DNA of 64,000 nucleotides, from positions 186,001-250,000 of the forward strand of contig JAQJVL010001100.1 in the NCBI GenBank assembly GCA_035578905.1, in the 5' to 3' direction. Below the pieces are notes generated by a model, which searched no databases, was not told the DNA's origin, and saw only the letters and a list, made by a program, of their open reading frames with translations. A program made the translations under genes and the position numbers. This stretch comes from Stictocephala bisonia (Eukaryota; Arthropoda; Insecta; Hemiptera; Membracidae). Positions within the stretch are counted from its first letter, which is position 1; each line of letters starts with the position of its first letter. Positions 45,660 to 57,765 of this stretch are shown here, in pieces.

Positions 45660-48600
45660 GGTTAACCCTATGGTTCACTAGATAACTTAAAAAGATAAGT
45701 CTTGTACGACGATTTGATAGAAATATTCAACATAAGTTTGTTAAATAATATTTTTTCTCTCTGAGTATATGAAATATTAAACATATATCATTCTAAGTCC
45801 TACATAAAAACCTGACGTAACAAGCAATCTAACTACACTTTATTATTGAATGACTCGACTTGACTTCAGAGCACTCTTACAGCAAATGTTGGTACTACGA
45901 TGAGTTTGAGAATGCTAGGAACCAATGCCGATGTTAAGTCAGCTGTAATCATGACAATGCCTATACGCCTTGCATTCTTGCCACGTTTCAGTTCTTTGAA
46001 TGCATCTGTTTTATAATGTACTTGTATTTTATTGTGAATTTGAGTGTGAGTAATATATTATGATCGTGAACTTTACATTATTCTTACATATTGTTTAAAG
46101 ATTGCTGTTATCGTATTATTTATGTCTTGTTCTATTGTATTATTGTTTGAACCAATTATAAATGTCTCTTCAAGTGCAATTCTACATCATCGTGTGTCTG
46201 TCGTATGTCAAACGCAGTACTCTTGGCAACGCCGCGCGTCAGAACTACACTCAAATGCCACCAATTGCGCTCATGTCAAGTTTGAACATTCATTAAACGA
46301 AGTATAAACCTAACCTAACATTTCCCAACTTGATAGCTTTTTCAAAATTAACAATATAGAACTGAAAATATTTTTAATAATGCATTAAAAAATACACTTT
46401 TGTAAGATATTGAGGGAACGAACCGTGCAGTGAATATAACGTGTGAGAATATATCCAACTGTTGAGTGGATAAGCCAGAGCTTTGTGAGTAAAGGTTGGA
46501 AAACTAGATCTTGCTTTTTGGACAGTATTTTTCATCTTCTACTTAAAATAAATATTGAAGATGGGTTAATATCTTGCACACTAGACTCCCTGTATGAAGT
46601 GTATGGACCTCTCCGTTGACTAGCTTAGAACTACAGTAGAAGTGACAACGCCTAACAAGGAGATCCCTATGGGTTTCTCTTACGCTTATGGGATCTTACG
46701 AAAATAAGTTCCACCTATATCTCAGGAAGGAGAGGCATGTATACATCTGCCTCCATTATCGCTCAGCTGGTCATCTAGTAACCTGAAGTGTTCACCTAAC
46801 TTCTTTTGTGTATTTTAGAAACTATAGTTCTAGTTTTTATTTTTTTATAAATTGCATATCTTATTAGCTTCACTGCGTTATAATTTAATGTTGTCTTCGT
46901 TTTGTTAATCTCAACGACTATTCAATTATTCTGATGCATTTTTCTTGACATGCATGCATAGAATCTCTCATCATTTTATTAATGATTATTAACGATCGTC
47001 AGTTAAAATAATAATGTTAAGAGCAACTTTAATAGATTATTAGATTATATTCTACCAGTTGTTACACATTTTTCTCAGAAAATATTTGACAGCAATAGAA
47101 TACTGAATTGAATCCAAAAGTAAATTAAATAGAGTGTATTTGGGAGTGCTCCCCCAACCCCAACAGCATCCAAGCCTGATTCTCGACCGACCGCCTTTCT
47201 TCATTGGTCTCTCCTGTCTGTGGCCTGACTTTATGTTCAGTGATAGTCTTCAGTCCTAAAAATGCCTTCTCTTACCTCTCAAAACATGCTAAACATATCA
47301 TATACAATATAACCGTATTAAATAATTGTCCAAATTAATATAAACATAGTATATTTTTCTGTATTACTTAGAGTATCTAGTTCATATACATGATGTCCAG
47401 CTTCGACTGTCGCATATTTTAGAGGATAGTCAGATCAATACAAGCAAATAATGTCATATAACATGTGTCATATCTCGATTATTTTCAGTCTGTGTGTCTG
47501 TATGTGTGTTTTTAATTAAAATTTGAATATCTCAAAACAGTTTGATATAAAATACTTAATTTTGGTATGAAAGGTAATCTTAAAAAGACACATTTCATGT
47601 AAAAAGGCTGTAAGTCTAAGACTATCGGTTTACAAATGGAGGATGTCTAAATATTTAAATTCAAATTAAAAAACTACACGTTTTACTTAAAAAGAGCAAA
47701 ATACAAAATTTGTAGATTATATTCTGCCAAATGCAACGACATGTCAATTTAAAATATCGGGTGATAAATAACAGAGAAAAAATATTTTTTTAAGGCTGAA
47801 AGCATGTCAAGTGGGTAGACAATGCTTTCAGTCACAAGTAGGTGAATAAGATATCAGTAATCACTTATTCATAAGTTTTTACTTTTCTTATAAGCAATTA
47901 AAACCTGGTACATTTACTTATCTATCAGTAAATACTTATGAATTGGGGTGAATACACAAGATTTACTTTTACCTTTAAGTGAATACTTATCCATTATTCA
48001 GGCAGCTCATAGGTTTGTAAGATGTTTTACTCCTGGTTCGAAATAGAAAACGTTATGACCAAAGGAAATTAAAAAATATTGATAGTTGCAAAGAGTTACT
48101 TCGATTTGAAGAAGATTCAGTTTTTTTACCCATCCCGCAACATTTTCGAAAGTACATAATTCTCTTATTTATAGTAAAATTTAGCAATGACGCTATGAAA
48201 ATAATCTACTCTCTCATCCAAAGATAAATGTACATATTACAACTCAACATTCGAACAGATAAAATTACCGGTTACACTAAAAAAATATTTTTAAGTTTAT
48301 ACTACAATGTTTTAATAAAAATATATTGCACTGTTTCTCAATGATTTATGTACCTAGAATGATTTATATATTTAGGTGGTCATATCTCTATAAAGACAAA
48401 TTTTTAATGTTAAAATTTGTGAAAAAAGTGATGTTAAAAACGCTTTTATTCAAGTCCATTTCAAAATAATTTTCCACATCAAAAACCCAATATATACCAC
48501 CCAATAATCTAATCTGCTTCTATATCAATAAAAAACAAAAAACCTTACATAAAACAAGTTTTACCTTATGAATAATGAAAAGCAGTACTTCTACTGAAAG

Positions 48601-48750
48601 TTAACCGCTTATACTTATTGGCGGCATTAAGTAACTATGTATTAGTAACAGCAAATGTTTATTCGCCTACAATTAAGGTTTACTAAAGTGATTCACTATT
48701 TATTCTACTTATCAAGTATTTGCTAGTAAATAATACGTACAGTTTATTCA
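45660..48750. other. Long AT-rich stretch without recognised genes
   Basis: No frame longer than about 60 codons shows a family pattern. The short GC-richer patch at 46195-46275 (CAACGCCGCGCGTCAGAAC) is unexplained. Confidence 0.5.
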
Positions 48751-48762
48751 CACCACTCGTTA

Positions 48763-49008
48763 TTTGATTTTCAAAAACAAAGTATCATTTAAATCCCTAT
48801 TAAGCGCTAACATAGTATTTTTTTCGTTAAACCTTTAGTTTTTTTGTAATTCTGCTTTAAACATTTTAAATAGTAAAAACACACAAACAGACAGACAGTA
48901 AATGGAATGAGATACGTCTTAGGTTGTATTAAGTTTTCTGCTTAATTTCGCCCAAGGCACAATATGCTTAAGTCCGTGTAGAGTTTTGTTACACTTTGTA
49001 TATTAGAA
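48763..49008. repeat. Dispersed repeat pair, copy 1
   Basis: TTTGATTTTCAAAAACAAAG, AATCCCTATTA, TTCTGCTTTAAACATTTT, AAACAGACAGACAGTAAA and GAGTTTTGTTACACTTT recur in order at 50443-50670. The type of element is unknown. Confidence 0.75.
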
Positions 49009-49689
49009 TATATACTTGGAACTGAGACATGTTTCCTGTCTTTGTTTTCTGGGCTGATTTGTGCATTTGAACAGGACTGTAATGTAAAACTGCGTTTAAA
49101 TGTTACGTTGAAACGTGCTTGTAAGGATTCAAATCACAAATTTTGGACTAATTCAGAAATTTAATTGAAATTAATTATTTTTTGACGAATTAAACTAGTA
49201 AGCTGACAACTATTTGCATGTAAAATGATATTTTTAACCGAACGAACAAATGTTTGCCTCCCTTGCCTAAAAATTTGAATTTATGTAAAAAAGGAGTAGG
49301 AACTTTGTATGAAACAATGTTTGTGAAGAAGGGATATTCTAATACCACAAAGTATGCCTTTATATGAAAAAATAAAACTGGTACTGAACAAATAAAATAT
49401 GAGTAAATGTGGAATAATAAAACTAATTATCTTCGTTAAAATGCTCACTAAGAATTAATCTAATTTAATTCGTTAAAAAGTTTGCTGTGATTAATTTAAA
49501 ACTACCAAATAATTATTTATGTAATTATTATATTTGAAATATGAGTGGGATATTTTTTCTATATGAAAGTCTTTAAGTAATTCTAGAAATCAGAAATGCG
49601 TTAATTATCGTTATTGGTAACAACTGTACTAGGGGGACAAACTATTATAAAAGTGAAAGTAGAAAAAAAATCACATTTTATGAGTTCTA

Positions 49690-49910
49690 CTAAAGTTCAG
49701 CCACGCAGTTGGTAGATTTGTAATGAAGAAACGCTTATCTGTAGCAACATGGACCCCCGCCTCGGGATGGCGAGCCAACCTCCAACCCACTCCCACCTCC
49801 AACCCCTCCTGCCAAGAGCCTTCTCTATAGACAGTGTATTCAGATGCGATTTCCATGTTAACTGTCGATTCTGCCTGCCCCCCCCCCTCATTCGACACTG
49901 TCATATCAAA
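49690..49910 (-). other. GC-rich patch with an open minus-strand frame, unrecognised
   Basis: A minus-strand frame (49671-49904, 77 codons) reads GGGQAESTVNMEIASEYTVY then REGSWQEGLEVGVG, with no domain recognised. The C-rich run CCTGCCCCCCCCCCTC and overlapping open frames on both strands suggest a repeat or pseudogene fragment rather than a gene. Confidence 0.3.
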
Positions 49911-50442
49911 ACTGCTTCAACATATTCTAGCCAATCACGTCAATTGCTTTTCGATCAACGTGTTTTTGATAATGTTCAAAATAAGATTTCAAATTTGTTT
50001 ATTAAACTTAAAAAATCTAACTAGTTTATGACTTTGATGGAAAGTTTTATGTTATAATTTTAATTTCCTTTAAAAATCATAAGTATAAGTAATAATTGTA
50101 GTTCATTCATGTTGCTAATTAAGTAAAGAATATACAATGATTTTTTTGTGACACTGTACAGTTTAGAACAGATTTGGAGTGCAACAATGGAAAACACATG
50201 TTATAAAGTATGGGCTTTGTTATAAAGTAGAAACATTGTAATGTGATAAGTTTTAAATTATTTAAAAGAAAACTACATTATGCAAGGTGAAAATGAGTAC
50301 GTATTATACTCATTTTTATAGTCAATTATAATTATAAATGGATTTAAAATTAAGTTATTTATAATAAGTTAAGTAATATTTGTTTAATGACACAAAACAT
50401 GCGTTAAGTAACATAGAAAAATCATTGTAAATTCTTTATTTA

Positions 50443-50670
50443 TAATTTGATTTTCAAAAACAAGGTATCGTTTTAATCCCTATTATTGTGAAACCTTTTT
50501 TTCTTTTTAATAATTCTGGTTTAAACATTTTGAAAACTAAAGAATACAAACAGACAGATAGACAATAAACAGATTGACATAGACCATTGGTTTTATAAGT
50601 TTTTTTTATTATTTCACCCAACAATATCCTGAAGTTTGTGTAGGGAGTTTTGTTACACCCTTCATACAGC
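50443..50670. repeat. Dispersed repeat pair, copy 2
   Basis: Second copy of 48763-49008, same orientation, diverged by short indels. Confidence 0.75.
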
Positions 50671-50709
50671 TATATAGCTGAGGGACCTTTTCCGTTAATT
50701 GAGTACTAC

Positions 50710-51110
50710 TACTCTGTTTAAGATATGTTAGCTTTAGTTATGTTATTTTAGCTTTATTTACATTTGTTAGCTTTAGTTATGTTAGCTTTAGTTTTTATCC
50801 TAGCTTTAGTTATGTTTGCATTAGTTTTGTTATGTTATGTTAGCTTTATTTATGTTTGTTAGGTTATGTTATGTTAGCTTTAGTTATATTAGGTTTAGTT
50901 ATGTTATGTTAGCTTTAGTTATGTTTGTAAGGTTTAGTTATGTTATGTTAGCTTTAGTTATGTTATGTTAGCTTTAGTTTTGCTATGTTAGCTTTAGTTA
51001 TGTTATGTTCGGTTTATTTATCTTATGTTAGGTTTAGTTCTGTTATGTTAGGTTTCGTTAGGTTATGTTAGGTTTGGTTTGGTTATGTTAGGCCTACGTT
51101 ATGGTTATGG
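50710..51110. repeat. Degenerate tandem of TTAGCTTTAGTTATGTTATG-type units
   Basis: Roughly 400 bp made of GTTATGTTAGCTTTAGTTAT units of varying length, turning into TTAGGTTATGTTAGGTTTGG at the right. TTAGG is the usual insect telomere repeat, but here it is interrupted and internal, so an ordinary minisatellite is as likely. It ends about 130 bp before the Tc1/mariner-type transposon. Confidence 0.85.
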
Positions 51111-51237
51111 TAGTGAATTAACGGAACAGATCCTAGCTGAGGTTTATCGTCTTCTAAAATAACTTACGATGTCTAATGAATCGAGAAGAGTTTTTCAATG
51201 TTTTCTTTTTGTTAAAAATAGCTTTAACTTTATTATA

Positions 51238-51713
51238 CAGGGTGTCTCTGAACTCTCTGATTTCAGCTATAATATGTTGTTCCTAGTTCATATGGGATAC
51301 TAAATATCATATTTAAACTGTCCAAAACTCCTTGTCTATCCGTACAGCCGCCATTTTGTTTTTTTTACTAATTAATTTTTATCTCAAGAACTATACGTTG
51401 TATTGAGCTGAAACTTTGCAGTGCTCTTTATTGCATAAAGAAATATTTACGAAAAAAATACTGTTTTTCTCTCTTTAACGTTTTCAAAATGGCGGCCATG
51501 TAAAATTTTTAACCTTAAATAAGTCAAAAACCAAAAAATACTTAAAAAATTATACAGAACAATCTTTTTTAGAGGATTTAATTATACAATTAAAAATAGT
51601 ACTTTTTTAAAAATCGCATGAAAAATAACAAAGAAAACTTAAATTTTGTAATACTATGTACAGTACTCTGTGCCGAGTCCAGATGTTGTACGAGTATTAC
51701 AATAACAGGAAAA
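51238..51713. repeat. Left terminal inverted repeat of the DD41D transposon
   Basis: Begins CAGGGTGTCTCTGAACTCTC and ends ATTACAATAACAGGAAA. It pairs with 53106-53574 over its full length. Confidence 0.92.
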
Positions 51714-51786
51714 CGCTGATAATAAAATATCTGTACAACAAATTTAGTTACCAAGAGCAATATAAAACTTACAAACTACTTCTACA

Positions 51787-52869
51787 TTACAATAGTTGCT
51801 CAACATGTCCTCCTCCATTTTCATTACACAATGTGAAACGTTGCGTTAGTGATCTTCGCACCTGTGCAAATTCATTGTTCTCCTGTATTACAGCTGCGGC
51901 TTCTACAATTCTACCTGCCAAATCTATTGCGTTTTCAACAGGTGTTGAATAAACTAACTCTTTCATTCTTCCCCAAAAATAAAAATCCAGTGGTGTCAAG
52001 TCGGGTGACCTTGGAGGCCACGATATTGGTCCCCCTCTTCCAATCCATTGTTGGCCACACGTCGCATTTAGATGGTTACGTACAATTTCCCCAAAGTGAG
52101 CAGGTGCACCATCGTGCTGAAACCACATGTTAATTCTTTGTTCCAAAGTAATATTTTCCAACAGGTCAGGGAGTATATCTCTTAAAAATACAAGATATGT
52201 AGCTGCAGTCAATCTTTGAGGGAAAATATAAGGGCCTACAATATTGTCCCCTACAATACCTGCCCAAACATTTATTGAAAACCGACGTTGAAATCCTCTG
52301 AAAGCGACTTCCTTCGGATTTTCTTGGGCCCACACATGGCTGTTCCTGGAGTTAAACATTCCTTCTTGGTTAAAGGAACATTCATCAGTAAAAAGTACAT
52401 TTTTCAGAAAGTTTGAGTTATCTGTTACCTTATGGATGAACCAGCGACAACACTCTTCACGTAGTGGGTAGTCTCTAGGTTCAAGTGCTTGTACTCTTTG
52501 TAAGTGAAATGGATACAGCTGTTGTTCTTTAAGTACCCGCCAGACAGTATCTTTGCTTGCGTTTAACATTTTACCTATTGATCGTGTACTTGTACAGGGA
52601 TTTTCCTCAAACCTTTGAATTACATTTTCCTCAAACTCAATAGAACGTATTATTCTTTCTCTACCAGTGTCAGCCATATTTACATCAAACTTTCCAGTTT
52701 CACGCAGCCTGTTGTGTACTGCATAAAAAGTATTCGCACTCGGCAATTGTCTATTTGGGAAACGTTCAGCATACAATCTTCTTGCTTCGTATCTATTTCC
52801 AAAAGCAGCTCCGTAGAAAAAATGCATATCACAATATTCTTCATTATTGTAATTAGCCATCAAAATCAA
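51787..52869 (-). CDS. Tc1/mariner-superfamily transposase, DD41D type
   Basis: A 360-residue uninterrupted protein. Residues 5-60 form an N-terminal helix-turn-helix region (EEYCDMHFFYGAAFGNRYEA, RLYAERFPNRQLPS, HNRLRETGKF) like the DUF4817-type heads of insect mariner-related transposases. Residues 70-120 look like a second HTH (STRSIGKMLNASKDTVWRVL). The catalytic acidic residues are D162 in LFTDECSF, D253 in WFQHDGAPAH and D295 in WPPRSPDLTPLDFYFWG. Counting gives 41 residues between the last two, the DD41D spacing described for rosa-like elements. A second in-frame ATG at residue 4 (MANYNNEEY) may be the true start. The length and full catalytic set suggest an active or recently active enzyme that cuts and pastes its own TIR-bounded element. 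Confidence 0.92.
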   Translation of the reverse strand: MILMANYNNEEYCDMHFFYGAAFGNRYEARRLYAERFPNRQLPSANTFYAVHNRLRETGKFDVNMADTGRERIIRSIEFEENVIQRFEENPCTSTRSIGKMLNASKDTVWRVLKEQQLYPFHLQRVQALEPRDYPLREECCRWFIHKVTDNSNFLKNVLFTDECSFNQEGMFNSRNSHVWAQENPKEVAFRGFQRRFSINVWAGIVGDNIVGPYIFPQRLTAATYLVFLRDILPDLLENITLEQRINMWFQHDGAPAHFGEIVRNHLNATCGQQWIGRGGPISWPPRSPDLTPLDFYFWGRMKELVYSTPVENAIDLAGRIVEAAAVIQENNEFAQVRRSLTQRFTLCNENGGGHVEQLL

Positions 52870-53105
52870 TTTGGCACACAGTTAAACTTACAAATAACAA
52901 TTTTAGAAGAGAGTTAAAGTTACAAATAATAATATTAGCACACAGTTAAAATTTACGAATAACAATATTGGTACTTCTGGTGATAGGTTATGTAAGAACA
53001 TTCTAATATGTAATGTTACACTAAAATTTAAATCATATGATTAATACAACAATGAAATTTGGGTTTGTAACATTTGGTTAATCAGCTGTTATAAGCTATT
53101 TCCTG

Positions 53106-53574
53106 TTTCCTGTTATTGTAATACAACATCTGGACTCGGCACAGAGTACTGTACATAGTATTACAAAATTTAAGTTTTCTTTGTTATTTTTCATGCGATT
53201 TTTAAAAAAGTACTATTTTTAATTTTATAATTAAATCCTCTAAAAAAGATTGTTCTGTATAATTTTTTTAGTATTTTTTGGTTTTTGACTTATTTAAGGT
53301 TAAAAATTTTACATGGCCGCCATTTTGAAAATGTTAAAGAGAGAAAAACAGTATTTTGTTTGTAAATACTTCTTTATGCAATAAAGAGCAGTGCAAAGTT
53401 TCAGCTCAATACAACGTATAGTTCTTGAGATAAAAATTAATTAGTAAAAAAAACAAAATGGCGGCTGTACGGATAGACAAGGAGTTTTGGACAGTTTAAA
53501 TATGATATTTAGTATCCCATATGAACTAGGAACAACATATTATAGCTGAAATCAGAGAGTTCAGAGACACCCTG
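53106..53574. repeat. Right terminal inverted repeat of the DD41D transposon
   Basis: Reverse complement of 51238-51713. It ends GAGTTCAGAGACACCCTG before the TA target duplication. Since the ORF starts at 52869, the promoter is probably in this arm or just inside it. Confidence 0.92.
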
Positions 53575-53579
53575 TATGT

Positions 53580-55880
53580 CGACTGGTTGAAAAGAAATCA
53601 TATCCTTAATTAGAAAATCTATATTATGCACACAACATAATGACAGTTTAACAAAATTCCCATTTTGATTTTTTTTTATGATCTTTTTACTTACACGTAG
53701 CTATCATCCAACAAAATGCTTTCGTTTTCTGTGTTTAGTTTTATAAATCCAGTAAATTATTTAATACACAAAGCAAACAATTTCGCTTTACTTCTTTTTA
53801 ACAGAATCCTTCTTTAACTTTGACTTTTCATTCATGTATAAAATAATTAATTTCAAAAAGAACTAATGCACTGCTAGCAATACTTACAGTTCCCCCAGCA
53901 AAGTGATTCCCTAAATTACAAAAATAATGCTAGACTGTAATTTGTTTATATTATTGTTATAATATAAACAAATTAATAAAGAGGGATGTTGATTAAAATC
54001 TATGATGACATGAATTACATTTTGTTAATAAAATAAAAGTAGTTAGATACAGAAGTAAACAGAAGTAATACTTTCTTTCTTCTAAATAAAGACGAAACTT
54101 AATACATAAACAAAAATCGAAATGAGACAGTTTAGTATTTTCCAACGCCCACGTTTACTTGCAAACAATTGTCTTCGTCTTTTAAAGCAAACAATATTTT
54201 GGAAGGAGAAAAGGTTTTATTGTTTGAATCGTCAAATTAGTTTTATCATTTAGCTAAGGCTAGAGATAAACTTCCGCGTTGTCTCAAACAGAAAATAATT
54301 TACTAACAAAGAAAACATACAAATCATATTTGAACCAACATATACAGCCGTGAATTGACAGTTGTAAATTAAAATTGTTCATTAAAATATAATGTGCTTA
54401 ATTCATTTAAAAGTATACCTTAAAATATATTGTACACTACAGGAGTCCAAGAAGGTGGTGTTTTATTTAAGACATTATTATAATAATTTAAATACCACAA
54501 TGCTATAATTTTTTGAATCAAGAAGTTTTTTAATGGCTTAACAGACCAAAAGTTCTCTTATTTGATTGGTTGGTTTTATTTAAAAGGGAGGAAGTTTTTC
54601 AATAGAATAGTATTAATATGTCAAATTAAATACATAATAAAAGCTATTGCATAAACAAATTTTGTGTACACAACAGTTTATGTGTATTATTAAGCTATTC
54701 AAGCAGGGAAATTTACTTTATAAAATATATTTTCAAGCAACCCCGTATTAATCATGAATAATTGATAACTCTTTGAAAAATAAAGTTTTTTTAATGATGT
54801 ATATATAAATATAATTGAAATTATATCAGTATATTTTTAATGTTATTATTATAATTCTTTTTTTCTATAGGTGAGAGTTTTATACTGTTTTTACACTGTT
54901 GATTGCAGCCGTATTAACAACGGTCTTGTAAAAACTTAATAATAAGACAAATGTCTTACTATTTGTCATCATCTTTCTTCGATTTCATTTAAAGTTAATT
55001 TTATTTAACCAACTTAATATTAGTGTTACAAATTGCAGTCAACAATAGTTTTTTAATCAACAGCAGTGTTGTTTGTGTTTGCTGAAGAGGGAAAGGTCGC
55101 CGTCCTGAAGGTGTTAATGAACACTGGCAAGCCTTACTCACAATACCTACCACAGCATTGTATTTATAAACGGTGATATTTTTTTGTAAGAAAAAGCTAT
55201 TCATGGGTTATCCCAACTCAACCGTATAATTTATTACACATCCTCAATTTGGAAGTAAAAATGTCGGGCTGGATGAAATGTTTTCTGAATTTCTCAGACA
55301 AACTGGCTACTGACGGTCTTACCAAGTGCCAAAGCGGCCAACATTTTACAAAGATGCAAACTTCCTGTTGTTGGCTACCCAAGTTGTTCACCCAATTAAG
55401 TCAGTGTCTACTCAGGCTCTAAATAATAACAATTATGGAGGTAAAGAACCAGGCCAAGGTAAACATTATACACCCATAATTCTGTTAAATGTACGGTTAA
55501 TTCTGCTAAAAGGGCTGATTTAAAACACAATTTCACCTATTCATCATACCTGCAGGAACTCGATATGGCCAGAGGGTTTCTTTTATACTACTTTAATAAG
55601 CAAAAAGTAATATATATGGTTAAAAAAAATATATATATATATCGCCAGACAAGCAACATACAATGTGAATGGAGAAAATGTCAGTGAAATGTGTATATAT
55701 ATATATATCTATATTTGCACCTTGATTTCGTGCTTTCAACAGTTGAAAATTTAAATGTTACTCTTGTTGAAAAGCTAATTAAAAGTAGTTAACCTAACCT
55801 AACCTCACCGATCTCGACAAGTACGTTTGATATCCTTGTTCTTCTTCTGTGCACAGCACGTACAACCGCAAGTTCACACA
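53580..55880. other. AT-rich stretch without recognised genes
   Basis: Frames at 55001-55204 (-) and 55326-55523 (+) have no recognised family pattern. Short (TA)n tracts lie near 55628-55642 and 55694-55710. Confidence 0.45.
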
Positions 55881-55893
55881 GTCAAGAGAAATT

Positions 55894-55987
55894 ACAACGT
55901 AGAGGACATTGCTCTCGCAAGACAAGGGCTTCAACAATTTACAACGTAGAGGACATTGCTCTCGCAAGACAAGGGCATCAACAATTT
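55894..55987. repeat. 47-bp tandem duplication, 2 copies
   Basis: ACAACGTAGAGGACATTGCT, CTCGCAAGACAAGGGC and TTCAACAATTT begin at 55894 and again at 55941, with one substitution (GGGCTTC/GGGCATC). Confidence 0.97.
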
Positions 55988-56679
55988 AAAGAACGCTGAT
56001 TTTTGTCCTAGCCATTTGCTCAAGCACTGGGGGAGGGTGAATTAAAATTGCTGGTTGTAATTTAACAAGTGGGACAGAACTTTCAAACTCGCATAAACAT
56101 TATGTAAATTATATCAAATAAAACTTACGAAAGGGTCAACAAGTGACCTAAGTAGGTTGTGTATGAGTATCAGTAATCGTTTCCGTAGAAAACGGTAACA
56201 TGTGTAATGGTCTTTGTGATACGCAACAGGGCCTGTTCATTAAAATGAATGCGTTAGTCAGTATTTTCTCACTTAGCTGACCGATTAACATAATATAAAC
56301 GACCTACGTATTTTATTTCATGTTAATTCACTCGTAAATAAAATAAAAATACACGCACACACAATTGAACAAGTTGAATTTTAAAACTTGCTACAGGACG
56401 GGTATTGTGATGACAGACCGAGCAAGCTATTCTTCATCGTACAGTAAATGCTCCAAGCTATTTTTGACTGTCCACAATCCTTTTTGTCTCTGTCCCTCTC
56501 CAGCCATCGTTCTCTCTATTTCCATTCGATCTTCCCGAACCTTGAAACTCTGCCAACATCTGTAGACTCGACTAAGTAAATCGTTTCTGAATTTAGCAAC
56601 TGAAATTTACTGTTGTTCATAAAATACTTATTTGGTGATTCTGACGATATCGTATGGCTGTAGCAGCAGAAGTATGGAA

Positions 56680-57345
56680 ATGCTTATAGAAATGATAAAC
56701 AAATTAAATACAGTCAGTGAAGAGCATCGGATGAAAATTAACATTAAAGAAACAAAGACAATACTATAAAGATAGGCTGAGCTAATGGTAAAAACAATAC
56801 AGCAAATAAGTAGTTTTAAATATATAGTAAATAAGATTGAAAGAGTTGCAGAAAGGAAATAAAAGTAAGGTTGGCTATACCAAAAGACAGATTTAGTAAA
56901 TATTTTTTTTTACCGTTGGACAAGAAGCCTATGAAATTATGTATGGAGTGTGTTATTTAGTGTGTTTTATTATAAACATGAACTCTTAGGAAAGAAGACA
57001 AGAGATTGGAAGCAACGGAGAAATGAATTTGGAGAGGGATGGAGAAAATAGGATAGGAAGATAGAGTGCTAAGTGGCGAAGTAATAAGGAGAGTGGGTGA
57101 AGAGAGAGACATTTTGAAAACTACAAGAAGAAAAAATATTAATGTTTAGGACATGTGATGTGAGGATAGTCTGTTGAGAACAGCTATAGAAGTAAATATT
57201 TTGAGGAAAGAGAGAAAAGGAAATAAGAAGACATCAGATTTTGGACACATTGAAGATAAGTATGAAACAACAAAAAGTCTTGCTCAAAACAGAGAGTTTA
57301 AGTGGAAGGCTGCAGCAGGACCTGCCTGAGCGTAGAACACCCTTG
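56680..57345 (+). mobile_element. Decayed non-LTR retrotransposon, ORF2 C-terminal half
   Basis: Reading across frames gives EMLIEMINKLNTVSEEHRMK, INIKETKT, QEAYEIMYGVC, KESG, ERHFENYKKKK, LGHVM, DSLLRTAIEVNILRKERKGN, and FKWKAAAGPA before a final block. E...(G)-L-K-I-N-x-x-K-T-K, W-R-R-M-E-K-I-x-W-x-D-R-V and G-H-x-x-R...L-L-x-x-x-I-E-G is the tail of RTE/I-like insect RT proteins, recognisable here only through many stops and shifts. Confidence 0.72.
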
Positions 57346-57489
57346 ATGATTATGAATAATTTTTAAACAGTTTACTTTCATATTTTATTTTTTACCTTAA
57401 TGTACATAAAAACAATATTTTAGCACAAACTCAACACTTTAAATTACAAAACGTTAAATTCTATTTAAACCTTATCCATTATTTAAATA

Positions 57490-57765
57490 CAGTACAAGTA
57501 AACGTTACACAACACAAATTTATTACAATATAAGCACAAAATGCACAAATATTATTATCGATTTCGGTGAACCACGCTCACCTCCCTCAGACCAGAGGAA
57601 TTCACAAAACATTTTGTTGTGAATCCCTCTGGTCTGAGAAAGTTGAGCGTGGTTCACCGAAATCGATAATATTATTTGTGCATTTTGTACTTTTACTGTA
57701 ATATAGTTGTGCATCTTGTGCTTATATTGTAATAAACTTGTTTTGTGTGACGTTTACTTGTACAG
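57490..57765. mobile_element. TA-flanked foldback MITE, nearly full-length palindrome (276 bp)
   Basis: The arms run from CAGTACAAGTAAACGT inward through ATTTATTACAATATAAGCAC, CACAAATATTATTATCGATT, TCGGTGAACCACGCTCA and CTCAGACCAGAGG to AATTCACAA. They meet at a short centre near 57610-57618 (AACATTTTG). The right arm repeats all of this in reverse, with a roughly 30-nt extra segment (57685-57715). TA at 57488-57489 and 57766-57767 flanks it, as for Tc1/mariner-type MITEs. No coding potential. Confidence 0.85.

Larger units (their letters stand above)
51238..53574 (-). mobile_element. Complete Tc1/mariner-superfamily transposon (DD41D) with long TIRs
   Basis: TA lies at 51236-51237 and 53575-53576 outside the ends CAGGGTGTCTCTGAACTCTC and, inverted, GAGAGTTCAGAGACACCCTG. 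The terminal inverted repeats are exceptionally long: 51238-about 51713 against about 53106-53574 (about 470 bp each), differing at scattered positions plus a 6-bp insertion (CGAGTA) in the left arm near 51692. The single ORF between them is intact. An AATGGCGGC/GCCGCCATTTT block occurs twice in each arm. All parts needed for a functional element appear present, which suggests recent insertion. Confidence 0.93.

Noticed and set aside
51656..52917. Plus-strand frames of 94-100 codons
   Set aside because: Antisense shadows of the transposase ORF and its TIR.
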